From Panopea generosa (taxonomy: Eukaryota; Mollusca; Bivalvia; Adapedonta; Hiatellidae): a stretch of DNA of 64,000 nt. The translations under genes were made by a program, and so were the position numbers. The notes below the pieces were generated by a model. That model was given only the letters and a program-made list of their open reading frames with translations. It was not told the DNA's origin and searched no databases. The stretch covers positions 7,639,572 to 7,703,571 of the forward strand of contig CM055905.1 of assembly GCA_029582155.1 (NCBI GenBank). The letters are read 5' to 3'. Positions 1-11,633 of the stretch are shown here, one piece after another; within the stretch, counting starts at the first letter, position 1, and each line of letters opens with the position of its first letter.

Positions 1-480
1 TCTCTGATTCGACACAGTTATCTCTCGAAATCAACATTCAGTTCTACTGAAGAAACTTTTAATTTAATATTTTTTTTTATTTGAGAGCAATTCATAAAAT
101 AGCTGAGTTTATTTCAAAGCTGAAATAAATTGATATCAACTAAGCAAGCAATCTTAAATGTTTTAGATGCTATTTGAATTACGTAATGCAATAATAAAAG
201 AAGTTGGACAACAGTATTTGTTATCTTTATGTTTATCCAAACATTTATAGTGAGTATATTCGAGTTTGAAAACAAAAGCTAGATAAACTGACTGTTTACT
301 GAATATCCCTTTTACGCGAGGGCTTTCTTTTCTTTTTTATGATTTGAAACAGCAGGCTTTCAAATGATTGAGGCGTCTGTAGGGATAATGTGATATATTA
401 TCCAGCCGTGATACTAATACCAAAAAAGGAGTAAAATTGTTTAATATCCGATGTCCGACCAATGACTTATAGCGGTGAAT
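1..480. other. AT-rich non-coding DNA
   Basis: No open frame, RNA-like fold or recognisable repeat is seen here. The sequence is AT-rich and ends at a small tandem repeat. Confidence 0.5.
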
Positions 481-568
481 ATACATGGCTAGTCTTCATA
501 ATATACATGGCTAGTCTTCATAATATACATGGCTAGTCTTCATAATATACATGGCTAGTCTTCATAAT
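481..568. repeat. 22-bp tandem repeat, four copies
   Basis: Four head-to-tail copies of a 22-bp unit beginning ATACATGGCTAGTCTTCATA are seen, with no obvious substitutions. Such identity suggests recent expansion or active homogenisation. Confidence 0.95.
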
Positions 569-1481
569 AAAACAGTTTCTCAAGTTACACTTCCAATAAA
601 AACTTTCAAAATTCCTCATTTATGAAAAACACAAGGTTTAACTTGTTCTCAATAGTTTTTGCAGGAGAGAAATTACAGAAAATGCTATGGAATGTATATA
701 CTCAACCAATACTTATACATGTCATCCCAAATATGAAGTTGTTCTATAAAATAACGGACTCGATAATTTCTTTAAATACAAATACATGACATTTATATAG
801 CGCAAAAATTATAAAATATTCTATTGCGCTTCACAATTACACAACACACAATTAAAACATATACATTCAATATATTTACAGGATTCTAGAACTTAGATTT
901 AGACATGTATATATATCAATAATCAATACTGTTTTATATATTGTTACAGGTATTTTGTATTTAACCAGAGCACGCTCATTGTTCATGAAACTGACTATAC
1001 AAATGTGTTTTCAGTTTTGATCTAAAACTGGCTTCAGATTGAATGTCTTTCAGATAACTCGGTATATTATTTCACCATTTGGGACCAACAACGGCCATAG
1101 ATCTGTCTGCTATTTTGTTCGCCGTCTAGGTATGTTAAAGTTAATGTCACCTTGTGATCGTAGTCTGTACCGTAATCGAGTAGGTATAAACATTTCCCTC
1201 AGGTATACTGGAGCCTAACCATTGATGACACGGAAAACCATTACTAAGACGTTGAACATGACTCTAGCTTTAACTGGAAGCCAGTGTTATTCTTTTAGTA
1301 AATCTGCACTTGGTTGATCATAGGAAGCATTCATGACAACTCTAGCGGCATGATTTTGGACTCGCTGTAGTTTGTTGATTTGATAGGCTGGAATTTCAGT
1401 AAATAAAGCGTTGGAGAAGTCAATGTGGAAATGAACCAATCCATACACTAATGATTCAGTTGACTTTTGTGTGAGATGTTT

Positions 1482-1907
1482 TTACGTATAGCTCGACTGC
1501 ACATGAGCTATCTGACACATTTTTTGGATTTGATGGTCAAAGTTGAGTGTATTAGTCATGATTACACCCAGGTCTCTGACATGATCTACATATTTTACGT
1601 CACTCCAACCAACGTTTACAATTGTGATGTTTAATTTCGCTAACTGTTGTCTGGATCCATATATAATTATTTCAGTTTTAAACTGATTCATTTTCAGTTT
1701 GAAGGTTGTCATCCATTGTATGCTTTCATTAAGGCAACTGTTAAGTTGTTGAAGAACAATTGTCTCGTTTTGAGTATTTCCCGATTGAATTTTCAACGCA
1801 ATCTTGTTATCATCCGCATATCCATAGAGATCGGCTGGATATTTCTGCACAATCGATTGAGAGCCGATATATATAGGGTGAAAATCACCGGTCCGGCACA
1901 AGAACAC
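1482..1907 (-). pseudogene. LINE reverse transcriptase, catalytic YADD segment
   Basis: An open piece of 141 codons containing the RT box YADD followed by a segment ending VRDLGVIMTNTLNFD, a typical downstream RT motif of CR1-like elements. It belongs to the element at 775-3,520. It is separated from the upstream palm/fingers piece by a frameshift of about 50 bp of scrambled reading frame. The nominal ATG lies inside the domain and is not a real start. Confidence 0.8.
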
Positions 1908-1957
1908 CGCGGAACACCGAACCTCACTAGTTCAGTGTCAGATGCTGACTGTTCGAC

Positions 1958-2551
1958 TTAGACTTTCATAGTTCTGTTCGTGAGATAAGTTTCGATCCAT
2001 TTCAACGGAGTGCTATGAATACTAAATTCATTTTGAAGGATTCGAGTCAGTATTGGGATATCGATGGTATCGAACGCTGCACTCAAGTCGATCATGACCA
2101 CGACTGTAACTTGATTTTTATCTAGGGTTTCTAAAAGATCATTATACATTTTGACCACTGCCGTTTCAACCCCGTGGTATTTTCTATAGGCACTTTGATA
2201 AGCTGGGAGGAGATTGTTAGTTTCAATATGCTTATTGATTTGATTTAATGCAGCTTTTTCAAGAATTTTGAAGAGGTATGTTAAATTTGATACCGGACGA
2301 CAGTTTTGCAGTTCCAGCGGGAGACCTTTCTTCTTCAACAAAGGTTTAACCACGGCACTTTTCCACTCCTCAGGAAACACACCAGATAGCAGTGATCGAT
2401 TTACAATTTCTGTCATAACGGGAGCAAGTTGTGAAAAATGCTCCTTTAATTTTGAAGTTGGAATCACATCAAGTTCACATTTCGATTTTGATGCATAAAC
2501 AAGTTTCAAAATATCATTTTCGGAGAGTGGTTTGAACGCAGTAAATGACAT
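1958..2551 (-). pseudogene. LINE reverse transcriptase, fingers/palm segment
   Basis: An open piece of about 197 codons holding the RT N-terminal motifs NCRPVSNLTYLFKILEKA, LPAYQSAYRKYHGVETAVVK and the first catalytic Asp in MIDLSAAFDTID. It continues in another frame at 1,482-1,907. The reading frame and codon use are protein-like, and the order of motifs matches CR1/L2/Rex-type RT. It cannot make a full RT because the YADD half is out of frame. Confidence 0.85.
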
Positions 2552-2659
2552 TGTGTTAACAGGTGGATTCGAGTAGGAAGAACCACAATTTCAGGGTGTT
2601 TCAATTGGTATATTGTCAAGATCATTTCTCAACTTAATTATTTTATCGGCAAAGTATCG

Positions 2660-3034
2660 TCAGAAGTCATTTGCCAAAGATACTGCACTTTTGTGTAATG
2701 GGAGCGGATTGCCCTTCGACCTTCCCAGTAAATGTGATGTTACAGCATATAGCTTCTTGATATTTCCTTCTGCTTCTCCAATCTTGGTCTGATAGTACTC
2801 ATCCTTGGCCCTAGAAAGTTCAGCACTATATATGTTTCTTACACCACTATAGACTTTCTTTGACAGGTCAGATTTGTCATTCATAAAGATTTTCTCTATT
2901 GATCGTTTGTACTGTTTCAGCTGTTTTAAGTACGCCGAGTACCATGGAACGGTTGGTCCACAGAGAATAGTTCTTTCCTTCAGACGGGCATATTTGTGGA
3001 CAATGTCTGACGTGATTCTTGTAAATTCAGACAC
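2660..3034 (-). pseudogene. LINE linker between endonuclease and RT
   Basis: An open piece of about 124 codons, basic and Lys/Arg/Tyr-rich (for example PTVPWYSAYLKQLKQYKRSI), lying between the EN remnant and the RT. This is the usual position of the variable linker in CR1-like ORF2. Recognised by position and composition, not by a named domain. Confidence 0.65.
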
Positions 3035-3246
3035 GAGATCATTGACATTGGACGAGTTCGCTACAATGTTGTTTAATTCTCCGAAATCTGTATGTAAGAC
3101 GTCGCTGGATACAGATTTCCAATTGCGAGATTTGATTTCTTTCCTGACCAGAGGAGGACGACACTGTTAAACATTACAACTGACAAAGCAGTGGTCGGAG
3201 ATGTAATAGTCTGACACAGGTTCTGAGACATTCACACGTTTGTCTT

Positions 3247-3480
3247 CTAACCAGAGTGAGTTGGAGCATTGACATGTTGTACCAGTCCATAGGATTTCAA
3301 ACACTGCTGGAATTGTTTGGTGTAGCAATCTGACTTATTGTTCATGTGGATGTTAAAGTCACCTAACAGCACCTGAGACTCAGATTTGTTTTTTATTTGT
3401 TCAAGAAACTCAGTGAATTCTGTCATGAACATAGCTTGAGTCACAGGATGTCTCTCCGAGTACGGTGGTCTATATATTCC
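3247..3480 (-). pseudogene. LINE endonuclease fragment
   Basis: Endonuclease/exonuclease/phosphatase-type fragment with GDFNIH (the catalytic Asp/Asn block) and, upstream, IYRPP. The next block ISDHC lies in a different frame near 3,210. The N-terminal half of the domain is absent; recognisable sequence stops at about 3,520, marking 5' truncation of the element. Confidence 0.75.
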
Positions 3481-3775
3481 AAAGATGTAGAGAATGAACG
3501 ATTGAACAACATTTTAAAATAAAAAAATTGTCCCACTCTCCAAATACAACGTAACCATCACATAAGTTTCAGCTTCAAAAGCTGTTATCAGTTTATAGGC
3601 AACATCTGGTGTAATCACTGATTTGAATAAAATACATATCTAAAAATTCAATGATTTGGCAATTCCCTCTTGCTATTAAAACCGTCTTAATTAGGTTTTA
3701 CTTAACTGAAACTGGGAGCGCTGCACATAGGTATTTTCATCACCGCGAGCAAATTGTCTGCTCTTCTTAACCGAC

Positions 3776-5103
3776 CTACCTATCTCGTGATATCTACAAG
3801 TGCACAACCTACCTCGTGATATCCACAAGTGCTCATACCTACCTCGTGACATCCACAAGTGCACCACCTACCTCGTGACATCCGCAAGTGCACCCACCTA
3901 TCTCGTGACATCCGCAAGTGCACCACCTACCTCGTGACATCCGCAAGTGCACCACCTACCTCGTGATATCCACAAGTGCACCACCTACTTCGTGACAACT
4001 ACAAGTACACAACCTACCTCGTGACATCCACAAGTGCACCAATCTACCGCGTGACATCCACAAGTGCACCACCTACCTCGTGACATCCACAAGTGCACCA
4101 CCTACCTCGTGACATCCATCAGTGCACAACCTACCTCTAGACATCCACAAGTTCACCCACCTACCTCGTGACATCCACAAGTGCACCACTTACCTCGTGA
4201 CATCCATAAGTGCACCCACCTACCTCGTGACATCCACAAGTGCACCACCTACCTTGTGACATCCACAAGTGCACCACCTACCTCGTGACATCCACAAATG
4301 CACCACTTACCTCGTGACATCCACAAGTACACCCACCTACCTCGTGACATCCCCAAGTGCATCACCTACCTCGTGACATCCGCAAGTGCACCACCTAACT
4401 CGTGAAATCCGCAAGTGCACTCACTTACCTCGTGACATCCACAAGTGCACCAACCTACCTCGTGACATCCACAAGTGCACCCACCTTCCTCATGACATCC
4501 ACCAATGCACCATCTACCTCGTGACATGCACAAGTGCACCCACCTATCTCCTGACATTCACAAGTGCACTACCTACCTTGTGACATCAACAAGCCTCCCA
4601 CCTACCTCGTTACATCCACAAGTGCACTACCTACCTCGTGACATCCACAAGTGCACCCACCTACCTCATGACATCCACAAATGCACCATCTACCTCGTGA
4701 CATCCACAAGTGCACCCACCTATCTCGTGACATCCACAAGTGCACCCACCTATCTCGTGACATCCACAAGTGCACAACCTTTCTCGTGACATTCACAAGT
4801 GCACAACCTACCTCGTGACATCCACAAATGCACCCACCTATATCGTGGCATCCACAAGTGCACCACCTACCTCGTGACATCCACAAGTGCACCCACCTAT
4901 CTCGTTACATCCACAAGAGCACAACCTATCTCGTGACATCCACAAGTGCACAACCTATCTCGTGACATCCACAAGTGCACAACCTATCTCGTGACATCCA
5001 CAAGTGCACAACCTACCTCGTGACATCCACAAGTGCACCACCTACCTCGTGACATCCACAAGTGCACCACCTACCTCGTGACATCCACAAGTGCACCACC
5101 TTC
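3776..5103. repeat. 29-30 bp minisatellite, about 45 copies
   Basis: A long array with consensus ACCTACCTCGTGACATCCAC followed by AAGTGCACC. Copies differ by scattered point changes and by an extra C in the CACC run, which makes the unit 29 or 30 bp. Because unit length is not a multiple of three, short Cys- or Thr-rich frames on both strands are accidental. The last few units (about 4,930-5,100) are the most uniform. Confidence 0.97.
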
Positions 5104-5187
5104 TGAGCATTACAGTGCACATGAACATCAATAAAATATATCAACATGTAAACAGGATAAAACTACAGCTATCACTGAAGGTGATGA

Positions 5188-6045
5188 ATACCCCCGAACG
5201 CCGCCATGACAGAAAATGGTTTACCATTGTATGAAGTTTTATTAAATTATATCCAATAGTTTTAAAGTCATGCTCCAGACAAAAAAAAAACTTAATAAAA
5301 GAGAATGTTATGGATTGAGTTTTTTGTATTGTTAATTTTTTTATGGTTTTGTTTAAATTAAAAACGGTCTTTTTAATTATTGTGCATTGTACAAGCTTTC
5401 ATGACAATCAATAAATGTTATGTTTCCTGTACACTGCACTTCCTATATTCTACCATTGTATGAAGTTTGATGAAATTCCATCCAGTACTTTAAAAGTAAT
5501 GCTCAGGACAAGGGAAATATATCAAAGGGCAATAACTCTGTAATTAGCAAGAATATAGTTATGTTTCCTGTACACTGCACTTCCTGTCATTATATTCTAC
5601 CATTGTATAAAGTTTGATGAAATTCCATCCAGTACTTTAAAAGTTATACTCCGGACAAGGGAAATATATCAAAGGGCAATAACTCTGTAATTAGCAAGAA
5701 TAGAGTTATGTTTCTTGTACACTGCACTTCCTCTCATTATATTCTACCATTGTATGAAGCTTGATGAAATTCCATCCGGTACTTTTCAAGTTATGCTCCG
5801 GACAACAAAAAATATCAAAGGGCAATAACTCTGTAATTAGCAAGAATAGAGTTATGTTTCTTGTACACTGCACTTCCTCTCATTATATTCTACCATTGTA
5901 TGACGTTTGATGAAATTCCATCCAGTACTTTTCAAGTGATGCTCCGGACAAGGAAAATTGCAACGGACAGACCGACCGACAGACCGACAGACCGACCACA
6001 GGGTGACTCCAATATACCCCCTCAAACTTCGTTTGTCGGGGGTAT
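5188..6045 (+). mobile_element. Pearl/HINE-like non-autonomous element 1
   Basis: Perfect 10-bp inverted ends ATACCCCCGA (5,188-5,197) and TCGGGGGTAT (6,036-6,045) bound an 858-bp element. Inside are about four to five direct repeats of roughly 150 bp, each carrying ACCATTGTATGAAGTTTGAT and then a segment ending near CTCCGGACAA. A microsatellite of GACAGACC type follows at 5,966-5,999. The right end also folds on itself: a CCCCC arm at about 6,017 pairs with the GGGGG of the terminus. Core tandem repeats, a GACC/GACG microsatellite, short inverted ends and a 3' hairpin are the published architecture of molluscan pearl elements, regarded as Helentron-associated. No coding capacity. Confidence 0.8.
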
Positions 6046-6652
6046 AATAAATATAATATATAATGCTTTTTGAACGAAAAAAACCTCACAAATACCAGTT
6101 ATAACTATATATTCCTTGATGGTAAAATTACACAAGCTACAGGAAAATGGCAGTCGAAACTATTTAAGCAATCCACTTGATATAAAAGCAACCATACCCC
6201 CGAAAGAAAAAACAATACTCAGGGTACAGCAATTTGGAATAAGGCCTCGCGGAAAAAAACTGTACCCAGTTTATGAATCCATGTGGGCTCCTTTAAAAGT
6301 ATTTCCATTTCGTTATTAACCATATCAAATAAATTGAAATCATGAACACTGTCATTGTCCTGGTTTCAATGAGCACAAAACGCAATGCAACTATTCCATT
6401 CGACCCGTGGCCATCTTATTTTGCTTCAGATCCCAAGCTTTACCAAACGTCGGGCGTTTTGATGGATAAGTTCTGTTACTCCGTCTATATTTATCTCTCT
6501 TGCATACCAAACTACATCTGTAAAACGTCAAAGTTTCCTGTGCTTATGCAATTTGTTCTAGCGCTTAGCAGATGTGTGTTCGAAACGGGATTGCTTACAA
6601 TATTGCAAATATAAGTTCGAAACAGTTATCTAACTCTAGTAAGAAAAGCAAG
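6046..6652. other. Non-coding spacer
   Basis: Short open frames of 67-90 codons occur but show no domain, no splice context and no repeat identity. Nothing supported as a gene. Confidence 0.4.
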
Positions 6653-6935
6653 ACCCGATTAGCTCAGTCAGTTACGCGTCTGACTATCAATCCAGGGGTC
6701 GTGAGTTCGAATCTCCACCCGGCAACAGTCTCTGTGATGATTGATATAAGACACTGTGTCTCATTATCATTCGTCTCTCACCGCTGATTCAAGAGGGAAA
6801 GTTATCAGTTACTTGCGGAGATGGGGTGTGCTTAGTACTGGTTTACCTTTCAGTATCCCAGGAAACAGTGGTTAGGTTAACTGATCGTCTGTTTACCTTC
6901 GATGGCATAAAAATGACGCTAAATATTCAATTAAT
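6653..6935 (+). mobile_element. SINE family A, copy 1
   Basis: tRNA-like head with a pol III A box (TTAGCTCAGTCAGTTACGCG) and B box (GTGAGTTCGAATC), then a body containing CGTCTCTCACCG and GATCCCAGGAAACAG-type sequence, and a tail AAAATGACGCTAAATATTCA. Six copies of this family occur in the window, five of them full-length or nearly so. It is not a functional tRNA gene: the acceptor side does not pair and the sequence runs on for about 210 bp past the B box. Confidence 0.88.
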
Positions 6936-6989
6936 CTAGTAAGAAAATTATTAAACCGTTCGATAAACAGTCTCCAAACGAACAGTACT

Positions 6990-7092
6990 ATTTCTGCCAA
7001 GGAAGCGGACTCGACAGCGGTTCTTTAAGTTCTGAGCTTTCTTCGCAATGGAGCTAGAGTGAATTAGAACGAAGTATCTTGCACAGCTGAAC
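6990..7092 (+). mobile_element. SINE family D, 3' fragment
   Basis: Resembles the 3' body of the copies at 14,457 and 14,687: AAGCGGACTCGACAGCGG followed by a segment containing TCTGAGCTT. No tRNA-like head is present, so this is a truncated copy. Confidence 0.6.
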
Positions 7093-7796
7093 AAATAAGG
7101 GAACACAGGTTCACAGTTGGGTCAGCTCAGGATTAATATATTCCTGAAACGAGGTTTTTAATTTAGATCGGGTGACATAATAATTTATTCTGAATAAATC
7201 CAGCAGAATACTATTGTCAGTGGCAGTGGTAGAGGAAGTTTTCAGCTCGGTTACCTTGAGAACGACGATCCGTCAAATGTCAAGGATATGAAAGCTTATG
7301 GCTTTGTTTACAGATATAGGTGTCTACCAAAATTGATATAGTAATTTACATTATGTATGTAATTTACAAAATATCTCGGCTAAGGATATAAACATATATA
7401 CAAATGTAAATATGCTGCTAAACAATTTATTAAATATTATAAAAAAATTATATTTCATACAAAAGTTTGGAAGTTTTTAAAATAGTATATTTGATAAGAA
7501 AGGTTATAACTCTGTTGTATGCAAGTCTTTTTATACATCGCTTAAGGTGTTTTTCTTTTTTTATATATAAAATATTCTTACATTAGTTTAAACTTAGCTG
7601 TTTTACTTCGATTATAACTAGTTTCACACGAGGTATAACAACTGGTTTTACGTTCGGTGTAAAACAATTAAGTTTCAACTAAACATAATGATTGTGTATA
7701 TATACATAAAAGAATGAACGCCAACATTCGAGAATTTTCAGGATGTCCAAAAGTAAAATGTCCTGAAATTTCACTCACTAAATGTTTTGAGATTAT
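7093..7796. other. AT-rich non-coding DNA
   Basis: Very AT-rich with homopolymer runs. No gene or repeat recognised. Confidence 0.4.
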
Positions 7797-7995
7797 TTAT
7801 TTTACATCGATTGTGAAACAAGTTCTTACAACTTAGAAACAAATCATGTTAAAAATCGTCCTGGGTAAAACCAGTACTAAGCATAAGTGTATAAATTGTC
7901 TCAATGACACCACACATAGCAATAGCGGGGAACCGAACCAACGACCTTCCAGTCTTAGATTCGATGCTACCACTGGACTGCACTCCTACACTCGC
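7797..7995 (-). mobile_element. SINE family C, copy 1
   Basis: Minus-strand copy. The head has TCCAGTGGTAGCATCGAATC and a B box GTTGGTTCGGTTCC. The body has a TTAGTACTGGTTTTACCCAG segment, and the 3' end AAGTTCACAATCGATGTAAA-type tail sits at 7,797-7,830. The same tail is found at 9,690, 10,800, 20,390 and 47,700. Confidence 0.8.
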
Positions 7996-8474
7996 GTATA
8001 TGGACTATTTTACTATTACTTAGTGCGTAATGACAACCAAAAGAATGGGAAATAAAAAATGGCGTCTTGAAACAGACAAAAAAATGTGTTAATACGAGTA
8101 TATCTACATTGTTGTACCGTTGTATATTGCAACCTTTGTTGATTCAAAAACATATAGACAGTGCGTCAAGTACATGTATATTGTATGTATTCATGACTTT
8201 CATATTTAAACACCATGAAAACCATGAAAACCTGTTATATAAAATTATATTTTTATAAGTTATGTTTTTTAAATATTTCAAAGGAATCTTTTAAATTCTT
8301 TGAGCGAGACTTGTAACTTCGGTATAGTATTGGCCAAAAATATATCATTTTACTTTTTTTATTATGTGCATTGTTATATTATGCACTGCTTTAAATAAGG
8401 TACTCATTTACTGAACGTATCAGAAATATAAATAATTAATATTATACATATGTTACGATAATGGTTCAGTGGTC

Positions 8475-8501
8475 ATATATATATATATATATATATATAT
8501 A
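8475..8501. repeat. (TA)n microsatellite
   Basis: About 12 TA/AT dinucleotides in a row. Confidence 0.9.
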
Positions 8502-8583
8502 TTCTACAAAAAAAAAGCTAAACCATGAGATACTGCATTTCTCTTTACAGGTATCCATGTCACTTTTCCTTTCTTTTATGCAG

Positions 8584-8870
8584 GGCCCCTTTAGCTCAGT
8601 CTGTAACGCATCTGACTATCAATCCAGGGGTCGTGAGTTTGAATCCCCGCCCGGCAAAAGTCTCCGTGATGATTGATATACGACATTGTGTCTCATAATC
8701 ATTCGTCTCTCACCGGTGATTCAATTTAGAAAGTTATCAGTTACATGCGAAAATGGGGTGTGCTCGAATCTGGTTTGCCGTTTAGGATCCCAGGAAACAG
8801 TGGTTAGGCTGACTGATCGTCTGTTATCCTTCAATGGCATAAAATGGCGCTTAATATTCAATTAATCAGT
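8584..8870 (+). mobile_element. SINE family A, copy 2
   Basis: Same order as copy 1: A box TTTAGCTCAGTCTGTAACGC, B box GTGAGTTTGAATCC, body, and tail AAAATGGCGCTTAATATTCA. High similarity over the whole length to the copy at 6,653. Confidence 0.88.
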
Positions 8871-9261
8871 CAATAAATCCTTTTTTATATATCTTTAAAA
8901 CTAAAGAATCCCCCTCCTGATGAGGTATGTGCTTTGTTAAGTCACTGACATTATATCGAGATAAAAAGAGTTTAACTCTTGGTATCAGTTTGTATCGAAA
9001 CTAGCTGCCTGGATTCCTATCAAAACAGTGATACCGATGACTATCCAGTTTCGTGCGTATACATATTCATGATTGATTATTTTTACTAACATAACACTAA
9101 GGTATCTGCATTTTGAATATTTAAAAAAAAAAGTTAACTGCCATCGGGGAATAGTACACGTTCATTTCATGACCACGCAAATTTAATTTTTACCCTGGGA
9201 AACCGTTTACATCAGTAAAACTTTCATTATTATGTACATGTATACGGAATATAACTATTAT
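8871..9261. other. Non-coding spacer
   Basis: No supported feature; AT-rich with an A10-type run near 9,122. Confidence 0.4.
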
Positions 9262-9487
9262 GAATGAATGAATAAATGGGGATTAACAGCGTGCCGACAC
9301 ATTATAGGTTATCCAACGCCAACAAAAACAAAGATTTCAGGTTCACTCTTCATGCAAAAAAAACCCAACAAATTAACATACAGGCAAAACAAAAAAACAT
9401 TAACAAATTTACATAGAAATGCAGAGTTTCAGAAAGTTATATCATATTACTCAAATTGTCGCTTGAGCCTCACGCATAAGCCACATT
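9262..9487 (-). mobile_element. LINE 3'-end fragment
   Basis: Read on the minus strand, the end is TGTGTCGGCACGCTGTTAAT followed by repeated ATTC units. This resembles the 3' terminus of the RNase H-bearing LINE at 36,940 (GTGTCGACGTGCCGTAAAAC plus ATTC repeats). Only 3' untranslated sequence is recognised; the upstream limit is uncertain. Confidence 0.5.
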
Positions 9488-9689
9488 GATCCTATTCTTG
9501 TCATCACTGACCTGGCTCCCCATAACTAAGCGTTTAATCGTATATATACATGCATGTGTATTTATCATTGTGGTTGCATTTGGCTGTTAATTGAAACAGT
9601 TGTTATTATGGTACAATGAAGTTGTATACTTTGAATGATGTTTGGCGCTTTTTCGAAACCAATACAATTTACATCTTTGTTTGTAAACT

Positions 9690-9890
9690 TATTTTTACAT
9701 CGATTGTGAAACAAGTTCGTACGGCTTTGGCAAATCACACTCGAAATCTTCGTGCGTGGAACCAGTATTAAGTATATGGGAATACAATGTCTTACTCAAG
9801 GAAAGTACACATAGTCGTGGCGGATGATCGAACCCATAACCTATCAATCTTGGATCCGATGATTTACCACTGGACCATGTGCTGCACTAT
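9690..9890 (-). mobile_element. SINE family C, copy 2
   Basis: Minus-strand copy. The tail (TTTTTACATCGATTGTGAAA read on plus) is at 9,690, the B box region (GATGATCGAACCCATAACC on plus) near 9,830, and the head TGGTCCAGTGGTAAATCATC ends at 9,890. Its head end passes directly into the 101-bp array that follows. Confidence 0.8.
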
Positions 9891-10490
9891 GATAATGATG
9901 AATAGGTCGAATCACAAATCAGCGAGGATTTACCGCACTTCTCACTAGCAGATCAAAGCAGTAGGACTACTGGACCACGTGCTGCACTGAGATAATGATG
10001 AACAAGGTCGAATCACAAATCAGCGAGGATTTACCACACTTCTCACTAGAAGATAAAGGTAGTACGACCACTGGACCACGTGCTGCACTGAGATAATGAT
10101 GAACAAGGTGGAATCACAAATCAGCGAGGATTTACCACACTTCTCACTAGCAGATCAAGGTAGTAGGACCACTGGACCACGTGCTGCACTGAGATAATGA
10201 TCAACAAGGTGGAATCACAAATCAGCGAGGATTTACCACACTTCTCACTAGCAGATCAAGGTAGTAGGACCACTGGACCACGTGCTGCACTGAGATAATA
10301 ATGAACAAGGTGGAATCACAAATTAGCGAGGATTTACCACACTTCTCACTAGAAGATAAAGGTAATAGGACCACTGGACCACGTGCTGCACTGAGATAAT
10401 GATCAACAAGGTGGAATCACAAATCAGCGAGGATTTACCAAACTTCTCACTAGCAGATCAAGGTAGTAGGACCACTGGACCACGTGCCCG
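9880..10490. repeat. 101-bp tandem array, six units
   Basis: Positions of the marker GTGCTGCACT / GTGCCCGCA at 9,879, 9,979, 10,080, 10,181, 10,282, 10,383 and 10,484 give a period of 100-101 bp. Each unit contains CAAATCAGCGAGGATTTACC, a segment TTCTCACTAGCAGATCAAGG, and CCACTGGACCACGTGCTGCA. The last piece is the start of the SINE C head, so the array includes about 20 bp of SINE. Confidence 0.93.
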
Positions 10491-10655
10491 CATTATATGT
10501 ACAATATTTCATCAGGCTTTGTTGATTGAGAAGGAACATGGATCCAAACAGATCCGAACAGAACCACAACCTACAAATAATTGGAATATTTTCTAAAACA
10601 AATTGCTTAGATGGAACTGTGACTGGTGAGTGATCGTGTGATATAGCATAACTTG

Positions 10656-10810
10656 AAGGGCCCCCGTAGCAATAAAGGCATATCTGTAGTGTCCTTAAGT
10701 ATAACATCTTATCCGCATATACTAAGTACTGGTTCTGCCAGGAAAAGCTTATAGCTCGATGTGTCGAAATTGCAAGAACTTTTTCACTATCAATGTAAAA
10801 TAAATAGGAG
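10656..10810 (+). mobile_element. SINE family C, copy 3
   Basis: Body and tail of SINE C: AGTGTCCTTAAGTATAACAT, TATACTAAGTACTGGTTCTG and a tail near CACTATCAATGTAAAATAAA. The tRNA-like head is degraded. Confidence 0.7.
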
Positions 10811-11375
10811 ATTCTTTGATTACGCAACACTTTCATTATTAATTTAGTTTCTTTTATTAGAAAAGTATATTTTATTACAAACCCTACTATCTAATTCTCG
10901 CGCATATAACTATATTACACAAGTACAGTACATGTTTGAGCCTTAATATACTTTTTCTAATTTAATAGACACAATCCATGTTTGGCACGTGCGCATGACG
11001 AGAAAATAATTTTCATGAAATATCTCGATAACATTTTCTTAAACAGCTCAACGCTGACCGAAATTTGTTTTCAAAATCATTTAAAATGCCTCAAGTTTCG
11101 GAAATTGCAAGGTTACTTGCTATTGGAAAGTAGTCACTGATGATGAATATAACAAGTATTGAATATTCGCGAATTGTAACGGCGAAGTGCTTTGAAGGAA
11201 TGCAATGTATATTTTTTCTTCCATAAATCAAATGTTCCCATAACATCAAAAACTGATTGATTTATTATACTGTATTCCTTTCGATGGCAAAAAAAACCCG
11301 GATAAAAAACCACAACAACTCATAATTACATGGGTTTATTCAAATGCTGCCTTTTCATGTCTTTAAGTGTAGTAG
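10811..11375. other. Non-coding spacer
   Basis: No gene or repeat recognised. Confidence 0.4.
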
Positions 11376-11575
11376 TAATCATAGTAGTAGTAGTAGTAGC
11401 AGCAGCAGCAGTAGCAGTAGTAGAAGTAGAAGTAGTAGTAGCAGCAGAAGTAGTAGAAACAACAGCAGTAACAGTAACAGTAGAAGTAGTAGTAGTAGCA
11501 ACAGCAGTAGTAGTAGCAGAAGTAGTAATAGTAGTTATAGTAGTAGTAGCAGCAGTAGTAGTAGAAGTAGTAATA

Positions 11576-11633
<58 letters not shown>

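Larger units (their letters stand above)
775..3520 (-). mobile_element. CR1/L2-like LINE, 5'-truncated and decayed
   Basis: Minus-strand non-LTR retrotransposon remnant. From its 5' side one sees the C-terminal part of an AP-endonuclease domain (IYRPPYSERHP near 3,460, LLGDFNIHMNN near 3,360, DYYISDHC near 3,210), then a linker, then reverse transcriptase. The RT blocks are NCRPVSNL, LPAYQSAYRKYHG, DLSAAFDTID and a catalytic YADD in LYGYADD. A C-terminal segment (HWLPVKARVMFNVLVMVFRV) follows at about 1,150-1,300. The 3' tail carries a GCGCAATAGAAT / GCGCTATATAAATG pair ending near 775-800, as in many CR1/L2-type elements. There are frameshifts near 1,910-1,960, 2,560-2,660 and 3,040-3,240 and in-frame stops near the end, so it is a pseudogene. 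Clade is inferred from motif style only. Confidence 0.85.

Noticed and set aside
3776..5103. Spaced repeats that might suggest a CRISPR array
   Set aside because: There are no unique spacers; the units are contiguous, the sequence is eukaryotic and no cas genes exist.
6116..6614. Two plus-strand frames after the pearl-like element
   Set aside because: No domain, no homology recognised and no splice signals.
10450..10836. 128-codon minus-strand frame
   Set aside because: Overlaps the SINE C copy and the 101-bp array; it is antisense to repeat DNA.
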